Source of the DNA: Tanytarsus gracilentus
Lineage: Eukaryota > Arthropoda > Insecta > Diptera > Chironomidae
Assembly: GCA_038502055.1 (NCBI GenBank)
Contig: JAXRKN010000024.1
Location: 62,001-126,000, forward strand
DNA: 64,000 bases
Direction: 5' to 3'
Position 1 is the first letter of the stretch; every line of letters begins with the position of its first letter. The position numbers and the translations under genes were made by a program. This document shows, piece by piece, positions 43,065 through 52,687 of the stretch. The notes under the pieces are model-generated. The model saw nothing but the letters and a program-made list of their open reading frames with translations. It ran no database searches and was not told where the DNA came from.

Positions 43065-44155
43065 GAAAAATTTTGATGAAAAAATAACAAAATTATTCAA
43101 AAAAATTATTTTTATATGAAAATTTTCTCTAGCATCAAAAATATTTTTTTCAACTCAATCATAAATCGCTTCATTACCTACTAAAATCGTCCATGTCATG
43201 ACATTCAACATTATTAACTCGTATCGTCATCAAAAAGAGATTTTTTGCTTCTTAATTCCATAAAATCCGCTGAAATGAAAAAAATCCGCCATAAATTCAA
43301 CAAAAGCTTCAATGAATGTTGTAAACGCATTTTTACTCGAGCGTTTAATGACTTCGAGGCTGAAAAATATTGTTTGCGGTTGTTAAATTTTAATTGCTGG
43401 ACTTTCGCTTTCGTGCTATTGTTTTTTTTCGACTCGTCGAGGCTTTTAATTAAAATCATTAAATTTGATGGAGCGTGAAGATTTTTCGGGATGTTGTAAA
43501 TAATTTTTGAGGGATGATTTTAATTTTGGGGGTTTTAAATTATTTTTTGTAACGAAATATTTTAATTGAATTTATTAAAAATTCTGATGGAATTTAAATT
43601 TTTTAAAAAATACTAAAATTAAATTTCTTTAATTTTTTTCAAAATATTTAAATTTTCAAAAATATTAAATAAAATTTATTTAAATTTTTTCGTGACTTTT
43701 CATAATTTCTTTAAATATTTTTTTATTATTTAAATTCAATATCTAACAAACTCCATCCAACCTCAATTGAAAGTCAGAATTTTTCTACAGCAATAAATCT
43801 CAAATTAATAAACAGACTCAGACTTTCCGCTATGTCGTTTGTAATAGAAGTCGGAAAACGGAGAAAGAAAATTCCATAAAATTTACCTCGAAAATTACTC
43901 ATGAATGAATTATGCGACGGAAAATGGAAAAATATGGATGCAAAATTATTTTTGACATTTTCCTTATTGAGAAAATTAAAGGGAAAATTTACCTAATTTT
44001 AAAACTTAATTCTTGAATTTTTTACCTGAATTTTTCAATTATTGAGAAATCTTCACAAATTCAACAACAAAAATTGAATAAAACCCGACAAAATTCTCCA
44101 TCAAATCATCAATTGAACTTCAAAACTTCAACAATCAACATCAAAAATATTCACC

Positions 44156-44947
44156 ATGAACCAAGTGCCGCAACCGTTTGGTGAACTCGATCTCATTCGA
44201 TTCATGTTCGAGCTTCATCGACAGCCAATCGATCAAGTCAACCTTCAGCAAGCACTCGTCGACCATCAACTGCGATCTCAGCCAATCTCGCCGATCGCAG
44301 CAAATTTCAATCCTCGCAACTCAAACTCATCAACCCCAAACATCCCCGAGCCAAAAGTGATTTTCAACTATTTTCCAACTCCGGCAGCAACGCCCGAAGC
44401 AAACGAAAGCGAAATTATCAGCACAACGCCAGACACAACAGCTCACTTAACCTCAGACGATGAAAATGACAGCGAAACGAGTGAAAAGCTTCAAGCGACT
44501 CAAAAGTTAAACGACTGGTGTGGAAATTCAATTTATGCAAACATTCCCGACGTCGCGATGCTCGAGTACGACAAAATACTTCGTGAGAGTCACGCAATCA
44601 AGACAGAAGTGATTGACAAACTTCACAGTGAGACGCCAATTAATTACGATTATAATCCGAATAAATCGAGAATTCGAACGAACTATGGCGATCCAAATAT
44701 TGCTGAGGGAAGAACCAAAAATAATATTGCGAGTCGTCGATCGAGGCAGAGAAAGAAATTTCATCAACAAATCATTCAATATTCGGTGGATTATGATCAA
44801 GATGAGAATTTTCTGCTGCAAAAAGAGGAAAAATGGTTGAAAGCGATTATTGAGAATTTGGAGGAGAAATTTTTAGCTAAAGAAGGCGTAAAGAAAGGAA
44901 CGGAAGAGATTGAAAAGTTGAGAAAGCAATGCGGATTTGAAATTTAA
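44156..44947 (+). CDS. bZIP transcription factor
   Basis: Single exon, 263 residues, with CACCATGA start context. The N-terminal half is Pro/Gln/Asn/Ser-rich with an acidic stretch (TSDDENDSETSE, about 100-110), fitting an activation domain. The basic region GRTKNNIASRRSRQRKK (about 185-201) has the bZIP signature N-x2-A-S-x2-S-R. The following helix (to about 240) has aliphatic residues at heptad positions but few leucines, so the zipper is weak or heterodimeric. The basic region looks closest to C/EBP-related or Xrp1-like insect factors; that is from memory of the pattern and is uncertain. Intronless and next to a large gene desert, it may be tightly regulated in development or stress. Confidence 0.8.
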   Translation: MNQVPQPFGELDLIRFMFELHRQPIDQVNLQQALVDHQLRSQPISPIAANFNPRNSNSSTPNIPEPKVIFNYFPTPAATPEANESEIISTTPDTTAHLTSDDENDSETSEKLQATQKLNDWCGNSIYANIPDVAMLEYDKILRESHAIKTEVIDKLHSETPINYDYNPNKSRIRTNYGDPNIAEGRTKNNIASRRSRQRKKFHQQIIQYSVDYDQDENFLLQKEEKWLKAIIENLEEKFLAKEGVKKGTEEIEKLRKQCGFEI

Positions 44948-45104
44948 TGAATTAATAACAAAATTTTTGACAATTTTAGAAATTAAGAAAATTTAAATAA
45001 AAAATATTTTAAAATTAATTAAATGTTTTCTTCTTTATTTAATTTTATTTAATTATTTATTTTTATTATTTAATTACCTAAAAATAAAAATAATTTTTTT
45101 GCAG

Positions 45105-45232
45105 TTTTCAAGCCTTGCCAACTTCACGAGCCAGAGAATTCTCTCATTTACTAAAATTTACTTCCACGACATGCTCAACGAGTTCTCAGAGCAGAAAATA
45201 TCTTCGACTATTGACTCAAGTGAGTTTCCTTT
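45105..45232 (+). other. Possible exon with perfect splice sites (5'UTR or cryptic)
   Basis: A tract ending ttttttgcag is followed by about 120 bases of complex sequence, open in one frame (FSSLANFTSQRILSF...), ending at a gtgagt donor. It lies between the bZIP gene and the secreted protein at 45301. It may be a 5'UTR exon of an alternative transcript or a remnant. No start codon fits it. Confidence 0.3.
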
Positions 45233-45300
45233 TGTTCAGCCACTTTTAATTGTTCAATCATCGAAAGTAATTCATTAAACATAGAGTGGAGATAAAAACT

Positions 45301-46591
45301 ATGAAAATATTGTGGAAGAGGTAATAAAAATTAAATTTAGTTCTTGTGTAAATGCTGTCGAGAAATGTTTAAAAATTAGTGGAAAATTTATTTGTAAAAA
45401 AAAATCATGAAATTTTTAAGTTTTCGTAAATATTTTTGGTGAAAATTTTGTAAAAGCTAAATTTTTTAATTTTTTAATTTTAAATTTTTAAAAACAAACT
45501 TAATTTTTTAACTCCTTCAAGCTAAAATCAAAGAAATTTCTTGAAATTTTTTTAGCGCTGTTTCAAATTTAAAAAATCAAATTTTTTTTGAAGTTTTTAG
45601 ATTTTTTAAAATTTTTTGAATTTTTCAAAATTTGTTCAAAATTTTAAATATTTTAATTTTTTTTCATAATTTAATTATCGAAATTATTTTTAGGTGCTTC
45701 GCACTTTTGATAAGTTTGAGTTCTTTGATGTCTTTGACATTCAGCGATGAATCACTTGATGAACTCGTGAGTGATTCTGAGTTGGAATTAAATCAAACAA
45801 CAACAACAACAACAACAATAACAACAAAAACAACATTAAAAACAACCACAACACCTTTTACGTCCAGAGCTCTTTTGAAACTTTTTTCGGATCTTAATTA
45901 TATCATTAAAGTTGAAAATTTGGCGAGAGCTGAAAAAGAAAAATTGTCAGCGACAAAATCCGAAAAATTAACGTCTGAAAATATTTCAAAATCTGAAATT
46001 TTTTCACAATCTGAGAGTTTAAAAAAATTTGAGACTTTTCCAACAACTGAAAATGAAATTTCAAAGCCAACAACCGAAAAAATTTCTGAAAAATTAGAAA
46101 GCTTAGAAATTCCTGAAAAAATCACTGAAAATACTAAAAAACTTGAAAATCAAGAAATTTTTGAAGATTCCAAAAATGATGAAAAAAATCAAAAATTTGA
46201 AGAATTCCCAAAAATTCATCAAACTCCCGAACCCTCAAATACTCAAAAACCAATCGCATCCACAGTCGAAGATTGTTCATCACTCAGAGCTTCCCTCCTC
46301 AACTCAACTCACCTCATCGATGCCACAAAATCTTCAATCGACGAAAAGTCGCAAAAAGCTCAAGAAATTAAATTTCTCTCACTCGACTTCGCCGCAAAAG
46401 CCTTACAATTCGAGGACGACCTGATTGACGAACCGGAAATGGAAATTTATCGAAATTCTTCTCAACTTTATTCATCAGTTGCGAAATCGATCAGCGAAGA
46501 AGTTGAAGAACTTGAAATTAAACTTTTGGAGCTTAGAAAAATTTCCGAAGAAATTCAGACAAAAATTTTGATTCAATGTAAAAGAAAATAA
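45301..46591 (+). CDS. Secreted Thr-rich protein with Cys-bounded helical domain
   Basis: Two exons: 45301-45320 (MKILWK plus two bases) and 45694-46591, phase 2; about 305 residues. Signal peptide MKILWKRCFALLISLSSLMS. Then an acidic segment, a Thr run (residues about 40-60), a long Lys/Glu/Ser/Thr low-complexity region (about 75-195), and a C-terminal helical domain that begins DCSSLRASLL and ends QCKRK, about 102 residues from Cys to Cys. The domain length, Cys placement and coiled-coil character match the secreted protein at 17506-18659, and both have the same phase-2 signal-peptide intron. I infer a shared family. Function is unknown; an extracellular, glycosylated structural or salivary role is possible. 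Confidence 0.75.
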
Positions 46592-49500
46592 TTTTTTAAA
46601 ATAAATTTGATTTTTTTCTTCTCGAGGATGAAAAAGTTTTCTCATTAAATCGACGTGAAATAATTCACAGCTGGATGCGTCGATAATTTTTTTATTGGAT
46701 TATTAAAAACTTTTGAACCTATCTAAGTGGTTGGAGAATTGCGCAGCAACACCCACGTGAAAATATTAAAAGTCTCAATATTTTGAAAAATTCGATTATT
46801 TGAAAATATTCCAAAATTGTGAAAAATTCGTTTTTTTTTGAAAACTGAGTGTCAATTTTTTGAAAAAATTCAAAACTTAATAAAAATTCAAAAATTGAAA
46901 AAATTTGAAAAATTCAAAAAAAAAATCAAAAATTCAAAAAAAATTATGCCTCTGGTACTGATCTAAGATAGGGAAGCTATTGCAGTCAGTCAACGCCTTT
47001 AGCAGACACACCTCGTTAATTTTCTTTTCACTCACCACAAAATCCCCTTAATCTCCATATTTTCCGAGCATTTTTCCCACTGCATGTAATGACGTCGAGT
47101 ATAAAATGATTTTTCAATTATCTTCACATTCAACGCCGTGAGCTACTCACTGCACACTGCACCATTACTCATTCCATTGACACTTTCTTCTCCTCGCCAA
47201 ATTGAATATCACACTCGCAAGCATTAAATTCGATATCATCTTGTAAGCTGAGCTTTTCTACAACTATGATGACAAGCGAACATGGTGAAGTGAATTATGA
47301 ACGTCACACGATTCAAAAGAGAACTTTTCTGTTGCTCAAGATGCTGTTTTGAGATGTCTTAAGGTGGAAAACAAACAAGAAAAGATGACAAGTTTGAGAT
47401 GAGATGTGAAAGTTGAACGAGAGCGGATGGAAAATGGGAGTGAAGTGAATGTGACGTCAAGTTTTGAGTTTTAGAATTGAAATTTAGGCTAAATTATTTA
47501 GCAAAAGTAGTTTTTTGCCAACCCTAAAAATTTTAATAATTTTCTGATTTTTTTTAACTTTTTGGAGAGTTTTTAAATTTATTGGAAAATTTTTTTAAAT
47601 ATTTTGAAGATTTTTTTAATTTTCAGAGAATTTTTTTAATTTTCAGAGAATTATTTTAAATATTTTGAAGAACTTTTTAGATCATTTAAAGATTTTTTAA
47701 ATTTTTTTGGAGAGTTTTTAAATATTTTGGAGAATTTTTAATTTTTTTTAAATATTTTTTTTAATTTTCTTTACAAAATTTAAAAATTTACTTTCTTTTT
47801 GAATATTTTCCAATTAACTCCGGCGACTCAAAGAAGATTTTTGCCAACCTTAAAAATTTAAATTTCTTTAAATTTCTATTAAAAATTTTCAAACTTTCTG
47901 TTCCACTTCACCTTAAGCAACCCCAAAGACACAAAAAAAGTAATTTTTCGGCTCGTTGAGGCGTGAAATATTAATTAATGCGAGAAGATGCCTGACGTGA
48001 AATGTGCACTACACGAGAATTCAATAAGCGCTAATGTAAACCTGTCTCGAAAATTACATTGAAATGTGGATTTCGGGTGAAATGCGTTGATTAAATAATA
48101 ATTTGGTGATTGAGTGGTGAAAATGGTTTTAATTATTGAGTGAGTGATTAATGAAGTAATTAATTTTTTGATGATGTTGAATTTTAAACATTTTTTTGGT
48201 TAGAATTTAAAAAATTTAGAATTTTTTTTTGCATTCTTAAAAAATTTAGTATTTTTTTTGCATTCTTAAAAAATTTATTAATTTTTTTAATTAGATAATA
48301 AATCAATTAATTAAAAATTATTTAAAAATTTAACAAAAAAAATCTCTCAATAACTTTTTTCCCTCTAAATCCTCAAAAACCCACCAAACGTGATGCAAAC
48401 TCGAGTCCCTTAAAAGATTTATCATCGATATGAAAAAGTTTATCTATTTATCTCTCAAACTCGCAGAGAGCAAGAAAAATGTTTGCTTTATTGCATAATA
48501 AATAGATTTATGAGATTCGAAATGAATGCAAAATTGCTCAATTTTCTTCTTCTCTTTTCAGCTTGTTGAAAAGTTTAACTTTTTTTTCTTGTGTGAGGGA
48601 GAAAAATTATGCAAAAAGTTTTTCAATTCATTCGAAATTTTATTAGTTTGTAACAGATTGTGATGTGAGTTGGGGAGAAATGAAGAAGTTTGTTTATGTT
48701 TTGGATATTTTGCGGTTGAAAATTTAAGTGGAAATCGAAACTTAAATTTGAGGAGGAAATTTTTGGATTTTAAAAATTTGTTGAGATTAATTTTAAAGTT
48801 TATAATTTTAAAAATTAATTTTAGGATTTTAAACTTTAAATTGAATAATTTTAAAAAGCTCTTAAAAAATTGTAAATTTTTGAGTTTTCAGGCCTTGAAA
48901 AAATTTGTCAGTCCGTCTTGATTGATTTTAGAGTAGCTACCACTTTGTCATTCAATCAATCAACAAAAAAATAATTTTTTATATTTTTAAAAGTTGATTT
49001 TTTATATTTTTAAAAGTTGATTTTTTTATTTTTAAAAATATTTTTTTTTAAATTTTTAAAATTTTATTTCCATCCCTTTTTTTATCACTTTTACATCCTC
49101 AAAAATTCACTTTTAATTTATTCTCATTTCAGCTTGTTTGTTTTTCTCCCCAAAAGTTTCATCATTGAACTTTTTAAGGGACTCGACTCGATTTGAAATG
49201 AATCATTTCCCCAAAATTGGTTAACACATCCAGATGTGACTTTCTAATCATTTTTCGATTTGATTTGCATTTGATTAAGTTTATTTTAGAGATGAAATTT
49301 GTTTGGATTTAATTTTGATGATTTTTTTTTATCAAAACCCTCATTGTAAAGTTTTTTCTTTATTGTAAAAATCTCAGCATGATGTTAATTACGACATTAA
49401 ACAGTAATTAAGATTAAGCAAAAAGTTCATCAGCAAATGAATATAAAAAAAAGTTTTTTGCCCTCTCGAGCGTCTGCTTGCATTTTTTTCGCTCAACATC

Positions 49501-51489
49501 GCTTTTTTTCGTGTGGGTTTGTTTGTGTTTGAAATTAAAAAGCGAAATGAATAAATTAGGGAAGAGAATGCACTTTGAAGTGAGCAGCAACATGCCATAG
49601 CGAATTAAGACGCTTCGAGACGTTGATTTTGTTCCTTTTTCTTGTGTCTTATCTTCTATGCTAATTAATCGCAATTAAGAAAACGGAAAGTTGATAAAAA
49701 AAAGGTTGAGAGCTGTAAGAAAAGTTTTAAATGAGCTGAAGGTTGTTGATCTTGTAAATTGAGATGTTAAAAATTTGTTTTTAAATTTACTAATTAATGT
49801 TAGGGCGGTCAGATGATTCTGAATAAAAAATCCAGATTCTTTTAAAATCCAGGAAAAATAATTAAATTCCAAGACAAATTGAAAATCCAGGACATAGGAA
49901 AGTCCTGTCAAAAAACAAATAAATGATTCAATAATTAAAAATTTAAAAGAAATTATTGTAAACAAACAAAAATTATTTTCCTGTATATTTTTTTAATTTC
50001 TTCTCTCTCAACTTTCTCTTTTTTCAAATTCATGTTTTATTTGCTGATAAAAAGGCAATAAAAGAAATTCGAATCAACGTCAAAATAAAACGGATGTGAA
50101 AAAAGGTTGAAGTGAAATAAAAATAAATAAAAACATTTTCTCCTCGCTCACAATCATTTTGTGGGAGGTTTAAAAGTCTCTCGAGGGTGAGACGAGAGTC
50201 GAAGTCGTAAAAGAGAGCTGACTTGAAAATTATTTGCGATTGTTTTAAATATTGAGAAAAAAATCTATTGAAAAATTTAACGGCTTTGAAATTTTTGAAA
50301 AATTTTCCTATTTTTTTCTAATAATTTTTTAAATAAATATAGAATAGTTGTTCCATCGCAAAAATTCCTCAAAGTCAAAACAATAAAAAAAATCACACAA
50401 AAATTCTTTTCCATCATCGCATCACGTCTTCGTGCTCCTCTCGAGACTGACAAAAGTGCTGGAAGTAAATTTTTTTATCGAAAACACGCAAAATTGATAA
50501 GAGAAAATTGCGTGAAAATCTCAAAATGTCGAAGACACGTCGCAATCGATTTTTTTCGAGTGTTTCGGGTGTCACGCGTTATCTCCAGGGTGCGATGTGT
50601 GTTTGTCGATGATGCAAAAGAGGCTTATTGAGAGATCGACGATATGTTGAGACTGAAAATCCTCCAGACACGATGAAAATGAAAAAGGTAAATAAAAATA
50701 GAAAAGAGAAAAATTGGAGTGGGGTTTTTCGAGCTTTCAGTTGAGACGCGATGAAATTTATTGAAATACGAAAGATGGCGCTGGCGGCAGTTTGAGGAAT
50801 ATTCAAAAAACACGTTAAAAAATATTTCAAATTTTTAAATTAGATTTTAATTAAATGAAAAACTTGTGAAAAAATATTAAAACACAAATTTTTCTTTTAC
50901 TCTTTTTATTTTATTTTTTCCAACATTTTTTTCATAATAAGTTTTTTCAGAAAATCCTTTAAACTTTTTTATCATTAACTTAAATAATTTTTTTGCAGCT
51001 GTTTTTAAGTTAACTCAAAAAAGTCATCAAAAATTTTCTTCAGGGCATTCAAGTTGATTTTGTGTGTGTGTGGGTTCGTCTTGTTTCATGATAGATTTTT
51101 TAAAGATTCTTAAAAATAGTTTTGAAAGTGAAATCTTAAAAGTTAGAACTTAAAAATATTTGAGTGAGACAAAGTTGTGAGTTTTTCAGTCTTTAAGTGT
51201 TTTTATGATCGCTGGATGTTTAGGAAATTTTAATTTGTTGATGTTGAGGTGAAAATTGAGATTGACTTTGTGGGCAAAAAGTTTTCTGGAAGTATTAAAA
51301 AAATTACGTTAAAAGTATTTCAAAAAATTAAATTTTAAAAATATATAAAAAAATGAAAATTTTAAAAAATTCAAATAATTAAATTTTTTTTTTAAAAAAT
51401 AAAAATTTACAAACCTCAAAATTATTTTTCATTGTGGATTTTAATCGTAAACAATTTTCTTCGTAATTTAATCTTCAATATTTAATTTT
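46592..51489. other. 4.9-kb gene-free stretch
   Basis: No gene supported. Complex islands occur at about 46710-46760, 46940-47300, 47910-48070, 48360-48560, 49140-49220, 49440-49650, 50040-50220 and 50390-50640. Periodic A/T sequence with TTTTTGGAGAATTTTTAA units spans 47560-47760. A partial copy of the CTACC repeat is at 48909-48964. A CCAGG-containing periodic stretch lies at 49820-49910. Confidence 0.4.
48909..48964 (+). repeat. Partial copy of the CTACC/AATCAATCAA repeat
   Basis: AGTCCGTCTTGATTGATTTT, then GAGTAGCTACCACTTTGTC and TTCAATCAATCAAC match the order in the element at 3089-3232. Confidence 0.55.
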
Positions 51490-51798
51490 TTATGCAGCCA
51501 TCGGTGCACCCATGTTCGCATCTCCAGAAGGATAAGAAGATTCTTCGTAGTCGTAGTACTCGTAGTAGTAATCGCATCCGTAATCGTAATAATAATCGTA
51601 ATACTCGCTGTCATCGTAGTAATAATAGTAATAATAATAATAATCGTAGTCGTCGCCAGATGCCGATGCGTATGGTCCAGGTGGCATTGATGTTGTTTCA
51701 GAATAGCTTTTAGGTTCTGATCGTTGATCCATTGGTGCACCTATCACTGCTCCAACTACCAGAGTCGACACGATAAAAATCACAATATTGAAGTTCAT
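51490..51798 (-). CDS. Small secreted Tyr/Asp-rich protein
   Basis: Single exon, 102 residues. Signal peptide MNFNIVIFIVSTLVVGAVIG, then APMDQRSEPKSYSETTSMPP. The core (about residues 48-90) is almost only Tyr, Asp, Glu and Ser: a run of nine Tyr, then DDSEYYDYYYDYG, one Cys, and YYYEYYDYEE. The C-terminus is PSGDANMGAPMAA. Low-complexity acidic tyrosine runs are seen in some insect cuticle, eggshell, silk and adhesive proteins, where tyrosines can be oxidised or sulfated, but no known family is recognised. The tyrosines use both TAC and TAT with some regularity, so this looks like a repeat-expanded gene rather than noise. Confidence 0.8.
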   Translation of the reverse strand: MNFNIVIFIVSTLVVGAVIGAPMDQRSEPKSYSETTSMPPGPYASASGDDYDYYYYYYYYYDDSEYYDYYYDYGCDYYYEYYDYEESSYPSGDANMGAPMAA

Positions 51799-52687
51799 TT
51801 TTTAACTTGAAAATTTTTGTTTTCTTAATTAAAAGTTCGCAAGGAAATTTTTTCCTTGGCCGCGAAGTCACAAAATTCACTTTCCTGAGCTGAAAATTCA
51901 GGTCTGTCGAGTTTGAGACGAATGTGGCTTTTCAATTCGATAACAACAGCTTTTATAGCTTTGATTAATTTTGCTTTTGATATCGACGTGATTTAAAATT
52001 TTTTTTTTTATTGAGGTTTATTAAAATTTCGTGAGTTGTGACTTGAGCTCATGATTAAAAAAAACGTGAAAAAGTTTTTTGAACTTAAAAGTTTATTTAA
52101 AAAAGTTAGAAGTTAAATTAAATTGGAGATTAATTTTTAAATCTTAGGATTGAATTTTAAATCTTTTGATTAGTTTTGAAATCGTAGGATTGAATTTTTA
52201 AATCTAAGGATTAAATATTTAAATCTTAGGTTAAATTTTTTTTTTAAAACCTTAGATTAGTTTTGAAATCATAGGATTGAATTTTTAAATCTAAGTATTA
52301 AATATTTAAATTTTAGGATAAATTTTTAAATTTTAAGATTGAATTTGTAAATTTGAGAACTCAATTTTTAAATCCTAGGATTAAATTCGAATTTTAAGAT
52401 TCATATTTAAATCTTAGGATTAAATTTTCAAATTTATTTATATTTAAAAACACAAAATTTAAAATCAACGTGGTTGTTTTTCAATTTTAATTTAAGTTCA
52501 TTGAAATTTTCTTAAATCACGATTAAAAGTCGTGGAATTAAAAATCGAGGTTTTTAAAAAAAATAAAGAATAAAATTAAAATAACCTGAAATTAAGCATT
52601 CAACTTTTAAATTTATTTGAATTGAAATTTTCTTTAAAATGTTTTAATTTTTTTAACTCCTCTAAGTTTCACATAAAATCAAAATTT
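51799..52687. other. Spacer with AAATCTTAGGATTGAATTTTT repeats
   Basis: Upstream of the Tyr-rich gene is a complex 150-base promoter-like part. From about 52125 to 52435 the sequence is built of imperfect 18-24 base units of AAATCTTAGGATT(G/A)AATTTTT. No gene seen. Confidence 0.6.

Larger units (their letters stand above)
34452..44155. other. 9.7-kb gene desert
   Basis: No coding exon I can support. Homopolymer-rich A/T alternates with complex, less A+T-rich islands at about 34900-35040, 35590-36230, 37020-37160, 37560-37720, 38310-38560, 39000-39260, 39770-39980, 41160-41400, 41940-42180, 42500-42680 and 43740-43900. Short frames in it (such as 36939-37289 and 40735-40986) are Phe/Leu-rich and look like chance. 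The islands may be enhancers for the bZIP gene that follows, or an intron of a gene whose exons lie elsewhere. tRNA-like shapes were not seen. Confidence 0.45.
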
